Shown here: positions 1 through 10,850 of the stretch, piece after piece | Numbering within the stretch: the first letter of the stretch is position 1 | Layout: each line of letters starts with the position of its first letter | NCBI GenBank assembly: GCA_026225945.1 | Contig: JAMJFZ010001133.1 | Location: forward strand, 19,037,001 to 19,101,000 | DNA length: 64,000 nucleotides | Direction of reading: 5' to 3' | From: Cricetomys ansorgei | Taxonomy: Eukaryota; Chordata; Mammalia; Rodentia; Nesomyidae | Made by a program: the position numbers and the translations under genes | The notes under the pieces: model-generated | The model's database searches: none | What the model saw: the letters and a program-made list of their open reading frames with translations, nothing else | Told to the model about the DNA's origin: nothing

Positions 1-980
1 TACAGGTATTGGACCCCCTAGGATTTTAGCGGAAGGATGGACATCTTGCCGGTGTCTACAAAAGACTCGCATCTACAACTGCTGCTAACCCTTCTAGAAA
101 TGAGGGGTTTTGCCGGTGCCAGCCGGTAGTTAAAGAACGGGCCCTGAAATGGAGAGGAAGGATGTAAGGAGTGAAAGGACAAGACCAAACAACCAAACTT
201 TAGTCAATTTCTAAGGCAAACAAGATATGGACTGCTGACTTGGGCTAAGGCTCTCCCCCACCCTCATTGACTAAGACCCTAAAGTTTACATTTTCTAGTG
301 CCCGTGACCTTGCTATAGGCCAAATTGTTTTTCTTACAGAAATTGTTTCTCTTACTTCAGTTTTGGGAACTGTTCTGAGTCACATTGCCCCTGACTCGGG
401 CCTACACAATTTTGGTGCTCCTAGAAGCCTGACTAAAGTTTGGCTGTTTTGGTCTTGTCCTTTCAAAACCATCAGACAAAAGATTGTAAATCTAAATACA
501 CAGTCACAGAGGAGCCTTTAAACAGGCCAAGGAGCAACTCCCAGAACCCCCCACCCCAAAAAGGGAGTCACAAGGAAGCAACTTCTGTGAGAATCAAATG
601 GACATAGAACAGGCCAGAGGATTCTGGGTCATGCCTATGGAACAAGAATTCAGACCCCAGCTACAAATAAAAAAATTTAAAAAATTATCAAGTCATAGCT
701 GATACGGGCGCAGATGTGAACCTGTAGAGAACACAGTAGAAATTCTGCCTGAGTGGGAACCCAGTCCTAATGTGACTGGAATAGGAGGTCTCACTCCCAG
801 TCACACTGTCAAACGTCCCACAGCTGGGAAGGACACAGAGGGAAACAGGGAAGGGTCCAACCTCAGATAATGGAGGGCCTCTCTCAAAGTTTGCTGGGGT
901 GAGATATTCTGGGTAATGTGGGAGCTGCCTTAGCACAGATGACAGGGTCTTCTATGAAGATGTCATAACCACCAATCTTG
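1..980 (+). pseudogene. Decayed class II (betaretrovirus-like) ERV fragment with protease remnant
   Basis: Seen: around 701-715 a frame reads DTGAD, the retroviral aspartic-protease active-site motif. A stop follows shortly after. Further on, in shifted frames, come a TGIGG block (about 775-789) and a block around 900-965 that has the look of the betaretroviral protease C-terminus (a DILG-like stretch, then GAAL and QMTGSSMK). Order and spacing fit the gag-pro region of IAP/MusD-like class II ERVs. Several stops and frameshifts make it non-functional. The 1-660 part is probably upstream gag/dUTPase-type sequence of the same element, but I cannot identify a domain there. No LTR can be attached to it with confidence. 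The 84-residue frame at 267-521 is not recognisable. Confidence 0.6.
173..464. repeat. Imperfect inverted repeat inside the ERV fragment
   Basis: The stretch 173-215 (starting gaaaggacaagaccaaac) matches the reverse complement of 420-464 (ending ggtcttgtcctttc) over about 43 bases with few mismatches. The loop is about 205 bp. It is either a hairpin-forming pair or the result of a local inverted duplication. Confidence 0.7.
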
Positions 981-1111
981 AGGACTCAGAATGAGAAGCT
1001 TCCCAGTCAACCCCAATTCTCAGGGCCACAGTTCAAGCCTTACTGCCAATGACATTACAATGACGCCGAATGAAAAATAAACAAACAAGTAAGTAAATAA
1101 ACAAAGGAAAG

Positions 1112-1275
1112 GAGATGGCTGGATGTTTGGGGTCCATGCAGGTCAGAAGAAGAGATTAGATCCCCCGCAAACCGTAGTCATGTGTGGGTACGGGCTGTGT
1201 GAGTGCTAAGGATCAATCCCAGGTCCTTTGCAAGAGCAATAAGTGCTTTTCACCTGAGTCACTTCTCCAGCCCCG
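1112..1275 (-). repeat. B3/B2-type SINE, antisense
   Basis: The + strand ends in a reverse-complemented SINE head (cacctgagtcacttctccagcccc) after a degenerate body ('gatcaatcccaggtcctttgcaagagca'). This is the usual antisense tRNA-derived B2/B3 layout. It is diverged, hence old. Confidence 0.7.
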
Positions 1276-2961
1276 GGGCAGTTCTTAATACACTCAAGTT
1301 GGCAACAGATATCCATGGTGACAATTCTTTGGAGATCCTTCAGTCCCTGGCTGCTAGCATTTTCCTCTGTGGGAATCAGTGTTAGACTTCCACTAGAAAC
1401 TAGGAGGATGTGACATGTTTAGTCTCCTGGCTTATTTAACTACGTTATACCTCATGTTAATTCTTTGTCACAAAACAAGCATTCATTTGGCATGTATGAG
1501 TAATAGTTTTTATGTTTACATGATTGTGGAACCACTGTGTATGTACATGCACATATATAACATTTATATTATATTTATGGCATCTCATACAATTATCTTG
1601 ATAGTCAGTGAACATTTCCATGTCGTCTTATTGAAGAATTTCAGGGTAAATAAAGGAGAGCAGATACCATTTATGACTGATTCATTCCCAACTGATCTTA
1701 CCCAGTCATGGGGCAGAGGCATTCTATGTTTCTTCTCTATGATTTAAGAAAAAACTGCTCTACCGTTGTGCATAATTTTGGAATAAGAGGTTCAAATTCT
1801 TAAATGATCAAATGCAAATAGCAGTCAAGAGAGTTTTCAAAGATCAAGATAAAAAAAAATCTAAAATAAACCTCTAGAACTCAACTGCAGGTATTTATGA
1901 ATTCCTTGAGGAATTCAGATACCCACGAGCTCAGCAAGAAGGTGAGAGAGTTCGTGGTGTCAAAAGCAAGGTTAAGGCAATAAAAAGACTAGACTGTAGC
2001 TATGAAGGCAGCAATATGAGGACATGGGAGAGAAGCCCTCCAGTTTGAGGACGGACAGAGACATCATTGAACAGCTCCGCTAATCTTACCCCGCAGAAAC
2101 CAAGTAGACACGAACGGAGAATTCACTGTTTCTAAACTAACAAAAGGGGAAGGGCCTGATGAATATGTTGTATCCTCCCTGAAGGCGGTTCCAAGAGGAG
2201 ATATCGGCGGGACTGACAGCAGCAGCAACATGGAATTGGACAGCAAGCGGAATGAAGGGGAAATGAAGCAAGATCAAAAGCTCTCAGTGAAGAGCACCAC
2301 ACGAAGCCACCTCTTCTCAGAGAGGAAGATGCAGGCCCTGAAGGAACCTTGCTTCTCAATGCATTTCACACGTGCACAGCTTGGAGGCGTCTGCAGTGCG
2401 TGACGCGGAGCACAACCCACAGCCTTGTAATAATCCGACTTGTTCTTCTGATGCAGACACGAATCCTGTCTGGCAGCCATCAACTATTTAGAATGGGAAC
2501 GTGCCCTTCCTACATCACATCCGACTGGTCAGGGGGGTTTTGAGATCTAGGGCCTGTGGCACCCTTAGAATAAGAAAACTGTAGTATTTTATACAATTCA
2601 CTTTCCTTCCATAGCAGACTCCTTTGCCGATGGGATGCTGCATTACGAATTCTTCAGCAATCAGGGTGAATCCTCTCAAAAGTTATGGCTATGTTCCTAA
2701 CGACGTCACCAATATGATGAACCGTCCGTTGCCAAATTAAAATGTGCACTGGATGTTCCCCAGCTCGGCACAAACAACTTTATTTATCAGACACAGGGGT
2801 CAGTCCTAACTCTCCAGATGTTGACATGAGGTGTCAGACGTCCTGTCACATACCCAGGCTCCGCATCTACCCTCGCACTAGCGGTGACACTTCGCTGTTT
2901 CCTGCACTACTATTTTGAATCCTTATGCAGTACCTCCAGATCATTTATTGTTTCTGTTTTT
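1276..2961. other. Intergenic, nothing assignable
   Basis: The reading frames here (for example 1415-1747 +) have simple AT-rich composition and no recognisable domain. No tRNA, rRNA or clear promoter is seen. Part of it may be old, unrecognisable repeat. Confidence 0.5.
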
Positions 2962-3184
2962 TAAGGTTTATTTACTTTAATGTTATTTGGACGGGTATCT
3001 TCGCCTGTACGTAGGTCTGTGCACCTCATGTATTCAGAGCCTGCAGCAGCCAGAAGAGGGCAACAGAGCCTCTGGAACCTGAGTTTCAGAAGGGCCTAAC
3101 GTCCCCAGGCATGTACAGGGAACCGAACCTCAAGACTGCAAGAGCAACAAAAGCTCCTAACTGCAGACTCACCTCTCCAGCCCC
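2962..3184 (-). repeat. B3 SINE, antisense
   Basis: Reverse-complement B3 layout: T/A-rich tail at left, a 'ccagaagagggcaacagagcctctggaac' type core, and the antisense head ending in ctcacctctccagcccc at 3184. Confidence 0.75.
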
Positions 3185-5250
3185 TTGGTTACTGTTCCTT
3201 CATTAGCTACTGTGGTCGCTTCAGTCAACGAACAGCGAGACAGAATTCATGGAGCACTGAGCACACTTTAAGAGTTTCAAGGGGCGTGCCAGCTCGTGAA
3301 AGACAGTCACACAGAAGTGGGGTGACAAAGACAAGCTAAGACGTTTTGGTAGCAAGAAGCACTGGTTGCGAAAGACATTTTATCCAGCATTACATCCCTG
3401 ATGCTTACGAGCATGAGACCAAGTTGATGCGAAACAGTACACAGAAAGATGTCAGTAAGGTTATGTAGAAATTAAGGAAGTAAGAGGCTCAACCATAAGG
3501 CAATGATTCAACCTAACAGACTTGTTTCTATAGAGACATGTTCACCTAACCGAAACTGAAAGAGTGAATCCCTAGCTGTTAGGACCAGAGCTGAAAAGGG
3601 GACGCTGCAATGTGTGACAGTGACGTGTTACCTTGTTTAGTGCTGTGGAAAGTCAAACAAATCATAACTGGAGAAGGATGAGTCCCTAGAAACTGAATAC
3701 AGCGACCCCTGCGCTGCACAGAAGCACTGAGAGCTCCCTCTAACGGTGTCTGAGGACTGTACAGCTTCAGCACGAATTCTCTCCTTTAGACAAACCTTAT
3801 ACTGACGCCAAAAGGAGAATACTGTATAAAACACAGAGAAAAAGGGTGCTAGAAAGTCATCATAATGAGCCGGCTTTACCTCGACACTAACGGTACACGA
3901 GGACAAACAAATACATACCAGTTGACAGGACGGACAGACACACATGTTCTCTCTAAATTACATGCCAAGAATCCAAGTCTGTTTATTCAGACCAAATACC
4001 AAGACTCAGGGAGAGAAGAAACATGACCATGCGGATGGATACATGAAAGCCCTGTGGAAATATGACAGTTGCTCAGTAAAAGGGCTTTCAAGTACGTGAG
4101 GACAGAAGGAGAACACCTCGGCATAATACAGACAAAGAGACACAAAGCCAAACCAAATGATACAGAAGAAGGGCAACTGGAATTTTTCTGCTCACATCAG
4201 GACTAACTTAACACAGTACTTCAGGAGGTTCATGGTTCAAGAAGGAGACAGAAAAACTTAAAGGGGACAATATAGGAGAGTCAGAAAGCAAGTGGATCTT
4301 CTTGAGAAAGCTCAGATCTGCTAGCCCTCTTAATAAGCTATATAATCCATATACAATATCACTGATTTTTTTTTTCTCATACCAACAAGATGTTGAGAAA
4401 TCAGCAGAACAACTCACAGTGTCTCCAAATATCTTGGACTCTCCGGTGGTAGCATTTGTATTATCAAAAACTGCCATGCAGGCTGGGGCAGGGGGCAGAG
4501 CTATCAATAGCCATACCCAGGTTTGGGTGCTACATTCCCAATCTGTCAGGCAAGGCATGCCCACCAGTGTCATAGAGGCAAGACTATTTTGGGGGTAACA
4601 GAAGGTTTTCTGGTTCAACCTGGGTTCAATACATGGGTTGCACTGGGAACCTGGCCAAAAGCCAATGATAAGGAAGGTCACAATCCCCTGGAAGGATTCC
4701 ACTACTGCCTTTTGCTAGATATACAAATATTCAAACTGCTACGCGTACAAGTGCTCATAATACAAATACTCAAACCCAGACTGTGGGTCAGTTCACACCC
4801 ATAACCTGGTGCTGCCCGGGGTCAAAGACACTTTGTTTTCAACGGGCAACAGTTATTTCAGAAACTCATGACTGATCAAATACTGAGAACAAATGATCGC
4901 TCGCTGTGTGACGTACAATGGGAAATCCAGATTACCACATAATATTATTCTCAGTGGAATTTTCCAGAATCGTGTAATGAAATAGAATATAGCAAAATCA
5001 ATTTCATGTCCCATTTCTACTGTGCCTTCAGCCCCTCACTACCCCTTCATCAATCTCTCTAACATACCTGGATCCTTTGCTCCTGCCTCCTGTCTCCCCC
5101 AACTAGGGCTCTTTCTTCTGACTTACAGGTAAGCAGATTTGGCTGAGCAATGTGGAACCTGCTTACGAGACAAGAGATTTTCCAGAAAGCACCTGGGACT
5201 TTTCATGGAATGAGAAAAAGACAAATACTACCTGCCAAAAGGATAAACAT
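3185..5250. other. Intergenic, nothing assignable
   Basis: Overlapping open frames on both strands (3637-3945 -, 4208-4702 -, 4302-4804 +) have no family resemblance I can recognise and no splice or codon support. I treat them as chance frames. Confidence 0.45.
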
Positions 5251-5589
5251 AAGGGAGAGAGAAAAATATCACACACAAAAAAAATGACTTTTTTTTTTTT
5301 TGTCTTAGGATTTCACTTTACTCTGTGAGATGCGAGACCCATTCACACAGAGCTCTCACACACACGCAGAGTAGTTTTCCCAGGAACCCTGAGCAAGGGA
5401 AACTGCAAGAAAACTACTCTCGCTCACAGAACCCAGACTGCTGAACTTCTCCAACAGGAGGTCTCCACAAAAAGCCCTGAGAACAGGGTCCAGGCATTCG
5501 CAGTCCTGCAAAAAGTACATAGTCACAGCACTGAATGTCCACAAGCCACGAAATAAAAACAAAACAAAACAACAGTTTGGCCACAGGTA

Positions 5590-6150
5590 CATGGGCAGAG
5601 TGCTTTTCTTGAACCAACATGACACTGATCTGATGTAGGTGCAAATCAACATGCTGGGGTCAGGCACCAGGTGGAATGGCCGACCTTAAACAAAGGCTCG
5701 CAGGCCTTTTTATAGACAGTAAGAGGGGGTTTTAACATAGGTGAGGTAGCCTGGTTTCTAATTGGGGAACAGAAATGCAGTTTACAAATGTTTAGTTTTG
5801 ATTGGCTCATGCTCAAGGGCTAACTGTCCACATTTCTTAAGCTTCATCTGGTTAGCCATCAAAGTCAAGACATTTGGTTTATGGTTCCTAGGCCATCTGG
5901 ACAGATAAGGTAGGGGCCACTCCTGCCCTGCTTCTAGACTCAGATTGGTTGCCCTCAGAGTGGGGGTCCCTTTTTCAGGTTATCTAGGCCCCATTTGGCA
6001 GGTATATCCTGGCTCCTGTTAGTCTGCCAATTGGTTCAGGGAAGGGACTTTTGCAGTTTTTCCTAGGAACCAGTGTGGGGGTGGGTCCCTTTTGAGTCCT
6101 AAGGGCCCATGGCTTGTGGTGAGCCCTTCAGACTCTGGACCGAGACTCTG
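5590..6150 (-). mobile_element. LTR-like block, minus strand
   Basis: Read on the minus strand there is a TATA box (CTATAAAAAGG, about 5706-5716) preceded by a long U3-like stretch. The part from about 5720 to 5790 on the + strand aligns visibly with 10060-10130 of the clearer LTR at 9873-10491 (shared aacataggtgag...ctggttt...aattg...gcagtt). I infer a diverged LTR of the same rodent ERV family. Ends are uncertain and the family is not named. Confidence 0.45.
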
Positions 6151-6159
6151 CCGTGTGCC

Positions 6160-6740
6160 TCTGGCTAATATTGCCTGATTCCATTATTGGGAGATCTTTT
6201 GAGCATAACTGAGTCACAAAATATTATAACTGCCCGAGAGAAGCTGGTTTCGGGGAAGTCAAGGTTATCTGAAGGAGTGTCCTTTCTCCAGCTGAACATT
6301 CAGCCTTATCATGTGAGACTATTGACCTAGATGAGCATCTAACCCCACCTAGAGAAGCTACTTCCCTGGGTGAACAATTAGCTTCCCTGAGACAGGTTAC
6401 CTCCCAGGATAAGCATCTTGATCCGGCAGAGAAAAGGGAAGTCTCAGAGTTTAGGATTAACTAAGATGTTTTTCTCACGTGACTGATATGCTGCATTCTT
6501 TGTGATCATTATCTTTGTAACTCCTGTGACTGCACGTAGCCCCTTGAGGAAAGGGGTGTAAAAACTGAGAGAAAAATTAAACATTAGCTCCATTCCACCT
6601 GAGCTCAATGATGCTGTGTGTGTCTGGTCTATTCCCTTCCCTTCTCGTCTCTTCCCCCTCTCCTCATTAGGCCCTTCGGTCCCACTCTCCATCCAGGTAC
6701 TTTCTGACTTGCCAGGCCGGCCCTGGCAGAGTTCAAAGTC
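6160..6740 (+). mobile_element. LTR-like block, plus strand
   Basis: The segment has a U3-like body, a 'gtgtaaaaactgagag' promoter-like site, an attaaa polyadenylation-like hexamer near 6576, and a C/T-rich tail (ctattcccttcccttctcgt). This resembles the R-U5 end of class II rodent LTRs. The sequence after it (6820-7110) could be proviral leader. No clear primer-binding site or target duplication is seen, so this stays tentative. Confidence 0.35.
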
Positions 6741-7109
6741 AAACACCCAATGGTACAAAAGTATGTTTAGAAAAGCAAATGGGTAGGCCATGTCCAAGTC
6801 CTTTATAATTAAAACCGTGCCTGCGTGCCCATGGTTCTCGTCCTTTCTCTAGTCCTCCCAGAAGGCAGGTATCGTTCACTCTGATGACAATCTCTGGTCC
6901 TTCCCAAGTCGTGGGATGCACCAACGGGGGGGTCAGGCAGGTATGTGCAGAATGTCTCAGCATCACTCGTCAATGGCTCTTCCACGTCGGAAGCCCTTTC
7001 CCTCGGAAAGACTCGTCCAGGTCTAACAGAGCAAGGTCTTTGGGGGAGGGGGGGACTTGGAATTTTTCCCCAATGTACACATTGTTATTTTGCTTTCTCT
7101 AATTCTTAA

Positions 7110-8420
7110 TTTTTCTAAGTCCTAATTTCTTTATTTTTATTAATAAAAGGTTAAAATGAAATACTGCAGTCACTTCGTTTATCTTCCTTCATAAACACTA
7201 AGGAAACCTCCTGTGGACTACAGCAGGACTCGAGCCCAGCAGCTGGGCTTGGGCTTCTCTTCCCAATGTAACAGCCATTTTGGCTAGGTGCTATTTTTGC
7301 CTCCAGGTTCCTGGCTCCTGTTTTGGCTCCCTCCTCTCTTCTCTTCCTCACTTGCTCTGCCTCTCTCTCTCTCCTCTCATGCCTTTTAATTAATTAAAAT
7401 TAGTAATTCTGTAGTGTTTCAACAAAGAGCCATGACAACTTTTTGAGATGGAAATCCTGGACGGCCAAGACAGAGGGTCTTGACTCACATGGGTGACTGA
7501 CTGACCTCGATCTCCCATGGCCCCCGCCTGCTTCTCCTGGTGCAGACCCCCAGCACCTGACCTCTAGGTATTTTATTGAAAGGAAACACTGCCAACCATT
7601 ACACAGCCCTTACTGCATAATGCATAGAACTTTTACAGTGCACCAACTCCCCAACTTCAGCTGGCAGACATGATGCCATTTTACTGGGCCCTCTTCCCTG
7701 CTTGGTGCTTAGGCTAAGGGAGGAACCCCACCACCACCACCACCATCCTTAAAGCTCCCCCATTAGCATGAATACAATCAGATGCTTATAACACAAACTT
7801 CTCAGCGGACAAACATTAGAACAATCGTTCCAACCAAAGGCCATTGAATAAACAATCGCTGGTGCTCCAAACTAGCACGGTTTCTGCATGCCAGAGTCCA
7901 CTCCTAAGAAACTGTTTCCAATAGCTAAGCGAAGTGCAAATACACCCCAACACAAGCCCCCGTTACGGCTGGACCCTTCCTGATGCCTCCGGCTGTTTTC
8001 TCCCTTATATTACAACAAAACCTTCTCTTTCACCATACCTTGGAGCACGTTCTCATTCTTCACCCGGACCTAATAGTTTACATTGATAACCAAGCATATG
8101 AAAACACATTTCTGAATGCTGTATTCCCATCATGGGGTGCAAACATCTCAAATGGAAAATTAACGAGGAGCAAAACTTTGCTCAGCCAATGTATCTACAA
8201 CCATAACTGCGGTGCTTTCGTTTATAACTTTCATTTCCCGGTTCCTCACGTGCCTAACATACAACTCTCTCTGGAGACACCCAGTTCCCAGCCCAAAGGC
8301 GACGCTCTCAAATAGTCAAGCGGTAGAACAGAGAAGCCGCGAAAGCATGAATGATTGTAATTCCGGGAGCTTTGAAAAATGCCAAAACAAAAATAACTCT
8401 ATTTGCAAGCTACGGAGGCT
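7110..8420. other. Intergenic, flank of the CpG island
   Basis: No gene is recognisable. A CAC-trinucleotide run lies near 7730-7745. A CACGTG E-box sits at 8247-8252 just outside the CpG-rich core. The open frame 7983-8315 + has no known domain. Confidence 0.45.
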
Positions 8421-8439
8421 GCAAATGCTGTATGAGACT

Positions 8440-8870
8440 AGTTTACGGAAACTGTCGCCCACCAGCTAGATGAAGAAAAGCACCATAAACCGGGGTCACG
8501 GCTCTCAAGCCTCCTGGCCCCGGTAAGACACGCACAACCGAGTCGCGAGGGCGGATCTGCGGCAGCGGCCGCGGAAACACGCCTCGCGCAGGTCCCGCCG
8601 CGGTCCCAGCCCCGCAGCCCCGTCTCACCTCGGCGGTCCGGGGCTCCCGTGCTCGAGATCCGCAGACGGCGGCCGACTTCCGCCAGCAGGCACTCCGGAA
8701 GGAGCCGGTTCGCGGGACCCGCCCTCGCGGAGGGAGCCACGTGGACCGGGTCCGCAGGGGATGGTGTGTTTTCCTGTCACTCTCTCCTAGTCCCGCCCAC
8801 GGCACGCCGGTTCCGGTCACGTGGCTCCGCTGAACCCGATCGGGTCCGGGAGTTTCTCTTGAGTTTTACC
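8440..8870. promoter_or_regulatory. CpG island, candidate orphan promoter
   Basis: A compact block very rich in CpG inside otherwise CpG-poor DNA. It holds two CACGTG E-boxes (8738-8743 and 8818-8823, the second within gtcacgtgg), ETS-like ccggaag/ttccgg sites (about 8694-8700 and 8810-8816) and GC-box-like gggcggg on the minus strand. No TATA is visible. On the minus strand a strong donor, GAG|GTGAGA, lies at 8629/8628. The open frames on both strands are high-GC, start at non-ATG codons and match nothing I know. I infer a promoter and first exon, probably of a minus-strand non-coding or 5'UTR exon. It lies about 28.8 kb upstream of TPP2. Confidence 0.6.
8629..8860 (-). ncRNA. Putative minus-strand first exon (gene unknown)
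   Basis: The exon is inferred from the CpG island plus a consensus 5' splice site on the minus strand: the exon would end ...CCGCCGAG at 8629 and the intron begin GTGAGACGGG at 8628. The 5' end is a guess. No ATG-initiated coding frame of note lies in it, so a lncRNA or untranslated exon is the simplest reading. I see no supported downstream exon to the left. Confidence 0.3.
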
Positions 8871-9040
8871 CGTCCACCCTGCCTTCTTTCCCTGCCCCTC
8901 TTGGGATCAGGCGGGTGTGCACACTGTGTGCAGATCCGTCCCTCCCGCTCTGTCTCAAGCTGCCTTCCACACAGTGCCCTGGACCCGCTATGCAGTCTCC
9001 CCACATCGGTCAGCCTAGACCACAACCAGACTTATTGTAA

Positions 9041-9126
9041 CAATAACTACTACTACTATTATTATTACCATTATTGTTATTATTATCATCACCGTCATCA
9101 TCACCATCATCACCATCATCATTATT
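9041..9126. repeat. (ATT/ATC)n trinucleotide microsatellite
   Basis: Imperfect tandem att/atc/act triplets, about 85 bp, abutting the antisense B1 that follows. They probably grew from its A-rich tail. The Tyr/His-rich run in the overlapping + frame is only translation of this repeat. Confidence 0.9.
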
Positions 9127-9220
9127 GGTTCCAGACAGGGTTTCTCTGTTGTGACTCTGGCTGTCCTGGAACTCACTCTGTAGACCAGGCTGGCCTCGAA
9201 CTCCCCACCGCCAGGCTCAG
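9127..9220 (-). repeat. B1 SINE fragment, antisense
   Basis: Clear antisense B1: agacagggtttctctgt, then ctggctgtcctggaactc and tagaccaggctggcctcgaa. The left-monomer end is missing. Confidence 0.9.
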
Positions 9221-9365
9221 AACAGATTTAAGAGGATGCTGCACCCGGGGACTTGACCCCCCCACCCCCCTGGCTTCTGAACCCTTCAGATTCAAGTTTG
9301 CCTGCCTTCTCATCTTGGGATATCAGCTTCCTGAGGTGAAAACACACAGTAGAAGACAACAAACA

Positions 9366-9379
9366 CCCTAAACCCTAAA
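9366..9379 (-). repeat. Two telomere-like units
   Basis: The + strand reads ccctaaaccctaaa, i.e. two TTTAGGG units on the minus strand. Only two copies, so chance is likely. Listed because G-rich tracts follow at 9415-9475 and 9626-9657. Confidence 0.35.
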
Positions 9380-9414
9380 TTCTGACTTACTTTGTGCACC
9401 TGGGACTAAGAGAA

Positions 9415-9474
9415 AAGGGGCCGAGGGAAGGGGAGGACGAGGGGAGGGGGGGAGGGAGGGGAAGGGAGGGAGAC
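9415..9474 (+). other. G-rich tract with quadruplex potential
   Basis: About 60 bp of closely spaced GGG/GGGG runs separated by A or short spacers on the + strand. It satisfies the G3+N1-7 pattern many times over. Confidence 0.7.
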
Positions 9475-9625
9475 ACAAAGTGTCTTCCAAGAGGCGGAAG
9501 GAGAAAGAGAGCTAGCTGTCTGACCGATGTTTGGGGAATGGAGGTGGGGTTGGAGCTTGCCCATAGGGAGAATACTAAAGACGGAAGGTGAAAGCCGTCG
9601 CTCAGCGATGGCAAAGCTCCTGGAG

Positions 9626-9657
9626 GTGGGTTAGGGTGTGGGGGTTGGGGTTGGGAG
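9626..9657 (+). other. G-quadruplex motif
   Basis: Five runs of three or more G with 2-3 nt loops (gtgggttagggtgtgggggt, then tggggttggga). It contains one TTAGGG. Confidence 0.7.
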
Positions 9658-9872
9658 TTCTGAAGAACACCAGTCTGAAACGTGGCCAAAGGACTTTGGG
9701 GGTTCTTAGTTTCCTAACACTTTTTCCCAACACAAAATATTAAAAAAAACATTAAAAATAAGAGAATATCCATGACTCACATTTCAATCATAGCTGTATC
9801 CCCTAAGGAGAACAATTTGAATGATACCAAAATACAAAATTCAAAAACCAGTTATGTTCAATGAGATCTAAG

Positions 9873-10491
9873 TGTTGGGTGCAAAATTTGCACCCCCCCC
9901 CCAAGGACTAGCAAGTCCATGTATGTAAAAAGCAAAAGCACTTTTATTCTGCAGAGAAAAACCGGCATGCAGGGTTGGGGTGGGGGTGTCAGACACCATG
10001 GAGATGACCGACCCGGAACAGAGAATTACAGCTTCTTTTTATTTATATATTTTGACAGAAAAGGGGTTTTCCACATAGGTGAGGGAGTCTGGTTTTTAAT
10101 TAACAGGCACAGGTGCAGTTCACAAGTGTCTGGTGTGGCTACATTTTGGGGCAGAACCTGGCAAGTCAGTCATTTAGAATCAGGCATCTGGTTTTATGGC
10201 CTTCAGGGGTACCTGGTCCAGTGAGATAGCTTTATGGCCTTTAGCCTTTAGGATTACCTGGCCAGATAAGGCTGTTTACCCTTAGCATGGCCATCTGGCC
10301 ACATAGGGCTGATTACCCTCAGTATAGTCTTCAGGGCTACCTGGCTGGATGAGATAATTTGCCCCTAGAGTGGAGAGTTAGCAAGGTCAGGCTTCGGTGG
10401 AGGCCTGGAGCACGGACACAAAAGAGGGTCTCTAAGTATATACACAAAATAGGGTCTATGGGGTCTCTGAATAGGGGCTCTGGTTTCTACA
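9873..10491 (-). mobile_element. Solo LTR, minus strand (ERV, probably class II)
   Basis: Read on the minus strand it starts TGTAGAAACC (10491), has a TATA-like atatataaat (about 10041-10050), an AATAAA signal (about 9943-9948) roughly 100 bp downstream, and a short U5 ending near 9873-9880. That is the U3-R-U5 layout of an LTR about 0.6 kb long. Poly-C/G tracts lie near both ends (9893-9902, 10493-10501). It shares U3/TATA-proximal sequence with the block at 5590-6150. No internal retroviral frame adjoins it, so I call it solo. Confidence 0.65.
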
Positions 10492-10659
10492 ACCCCCCCC
10501 CAAGATGTCATTCACCTCACACCCTTGAGACACTGGCTGATAGTGTTGTCTGAGTACCAATAATTGGACGGTAAAAATCTAAGTCTATTCGGCCTCAACA
10601 GGTAACTTTTGGTGTGCCAATAGGCACTATACACTTCATGTCCCCAGTCCCAGGGACTG

Positions 10660-10735
10660 ACCTTGAGTTTGAGGCTAGTCTGACTACATAATGAGTTCCT
10701 GGCTACAGAGTGAGAAAAAACAAAAACAAAAAACC
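10660..10735 (+). repeat. B1 SINE 3' fragment
   Basis: gagtttgaggctagtctgac and ctggctacagagtgag followed by an A-rich tail: the right half of a B1 in sense orientation. Confidence 0.7.
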
Positions 10736-10764
10736 TTAGTTTAATTGACAAATAGCTGTTGTAT

Positions 10765-10850
10765 ATACATATAGTATGCAATGTGATATATATTATGGAT
10801 ATATTGGATATATATTAGATTAGATATATTAGATATATATTATGGAATGA
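10765..10850. repeat. AT-rich (TATATTAGA)-like tandem tract
   Basis: Short imperfect repeats of atatattagat/tatggatatat type. Confidence 0.8.

Noticed and set aside
4208..4702. 164-residue minus frame
   Set aside because: No recognisable domain and no splice or promoter context; an overlapping frame exists on the opposite strand. Treated as chance.
8443..8820. 125-residue minus frame in the CpG island as a protein-coding exon
   Set aside because: No ATG start, low-complexity Arg/Gly/Pro composition, and it reads straight across a good splice donor. A non-coding first exon fits better.
8649..9371. 240-residue + frame across the orphan CpG island
   Set aside because: It begins at a non-ATG codon and runs through a trinucleotide microsatellite (Tyr/His runs) and an antisense B1. 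Its length comes from low stop density, not coding.
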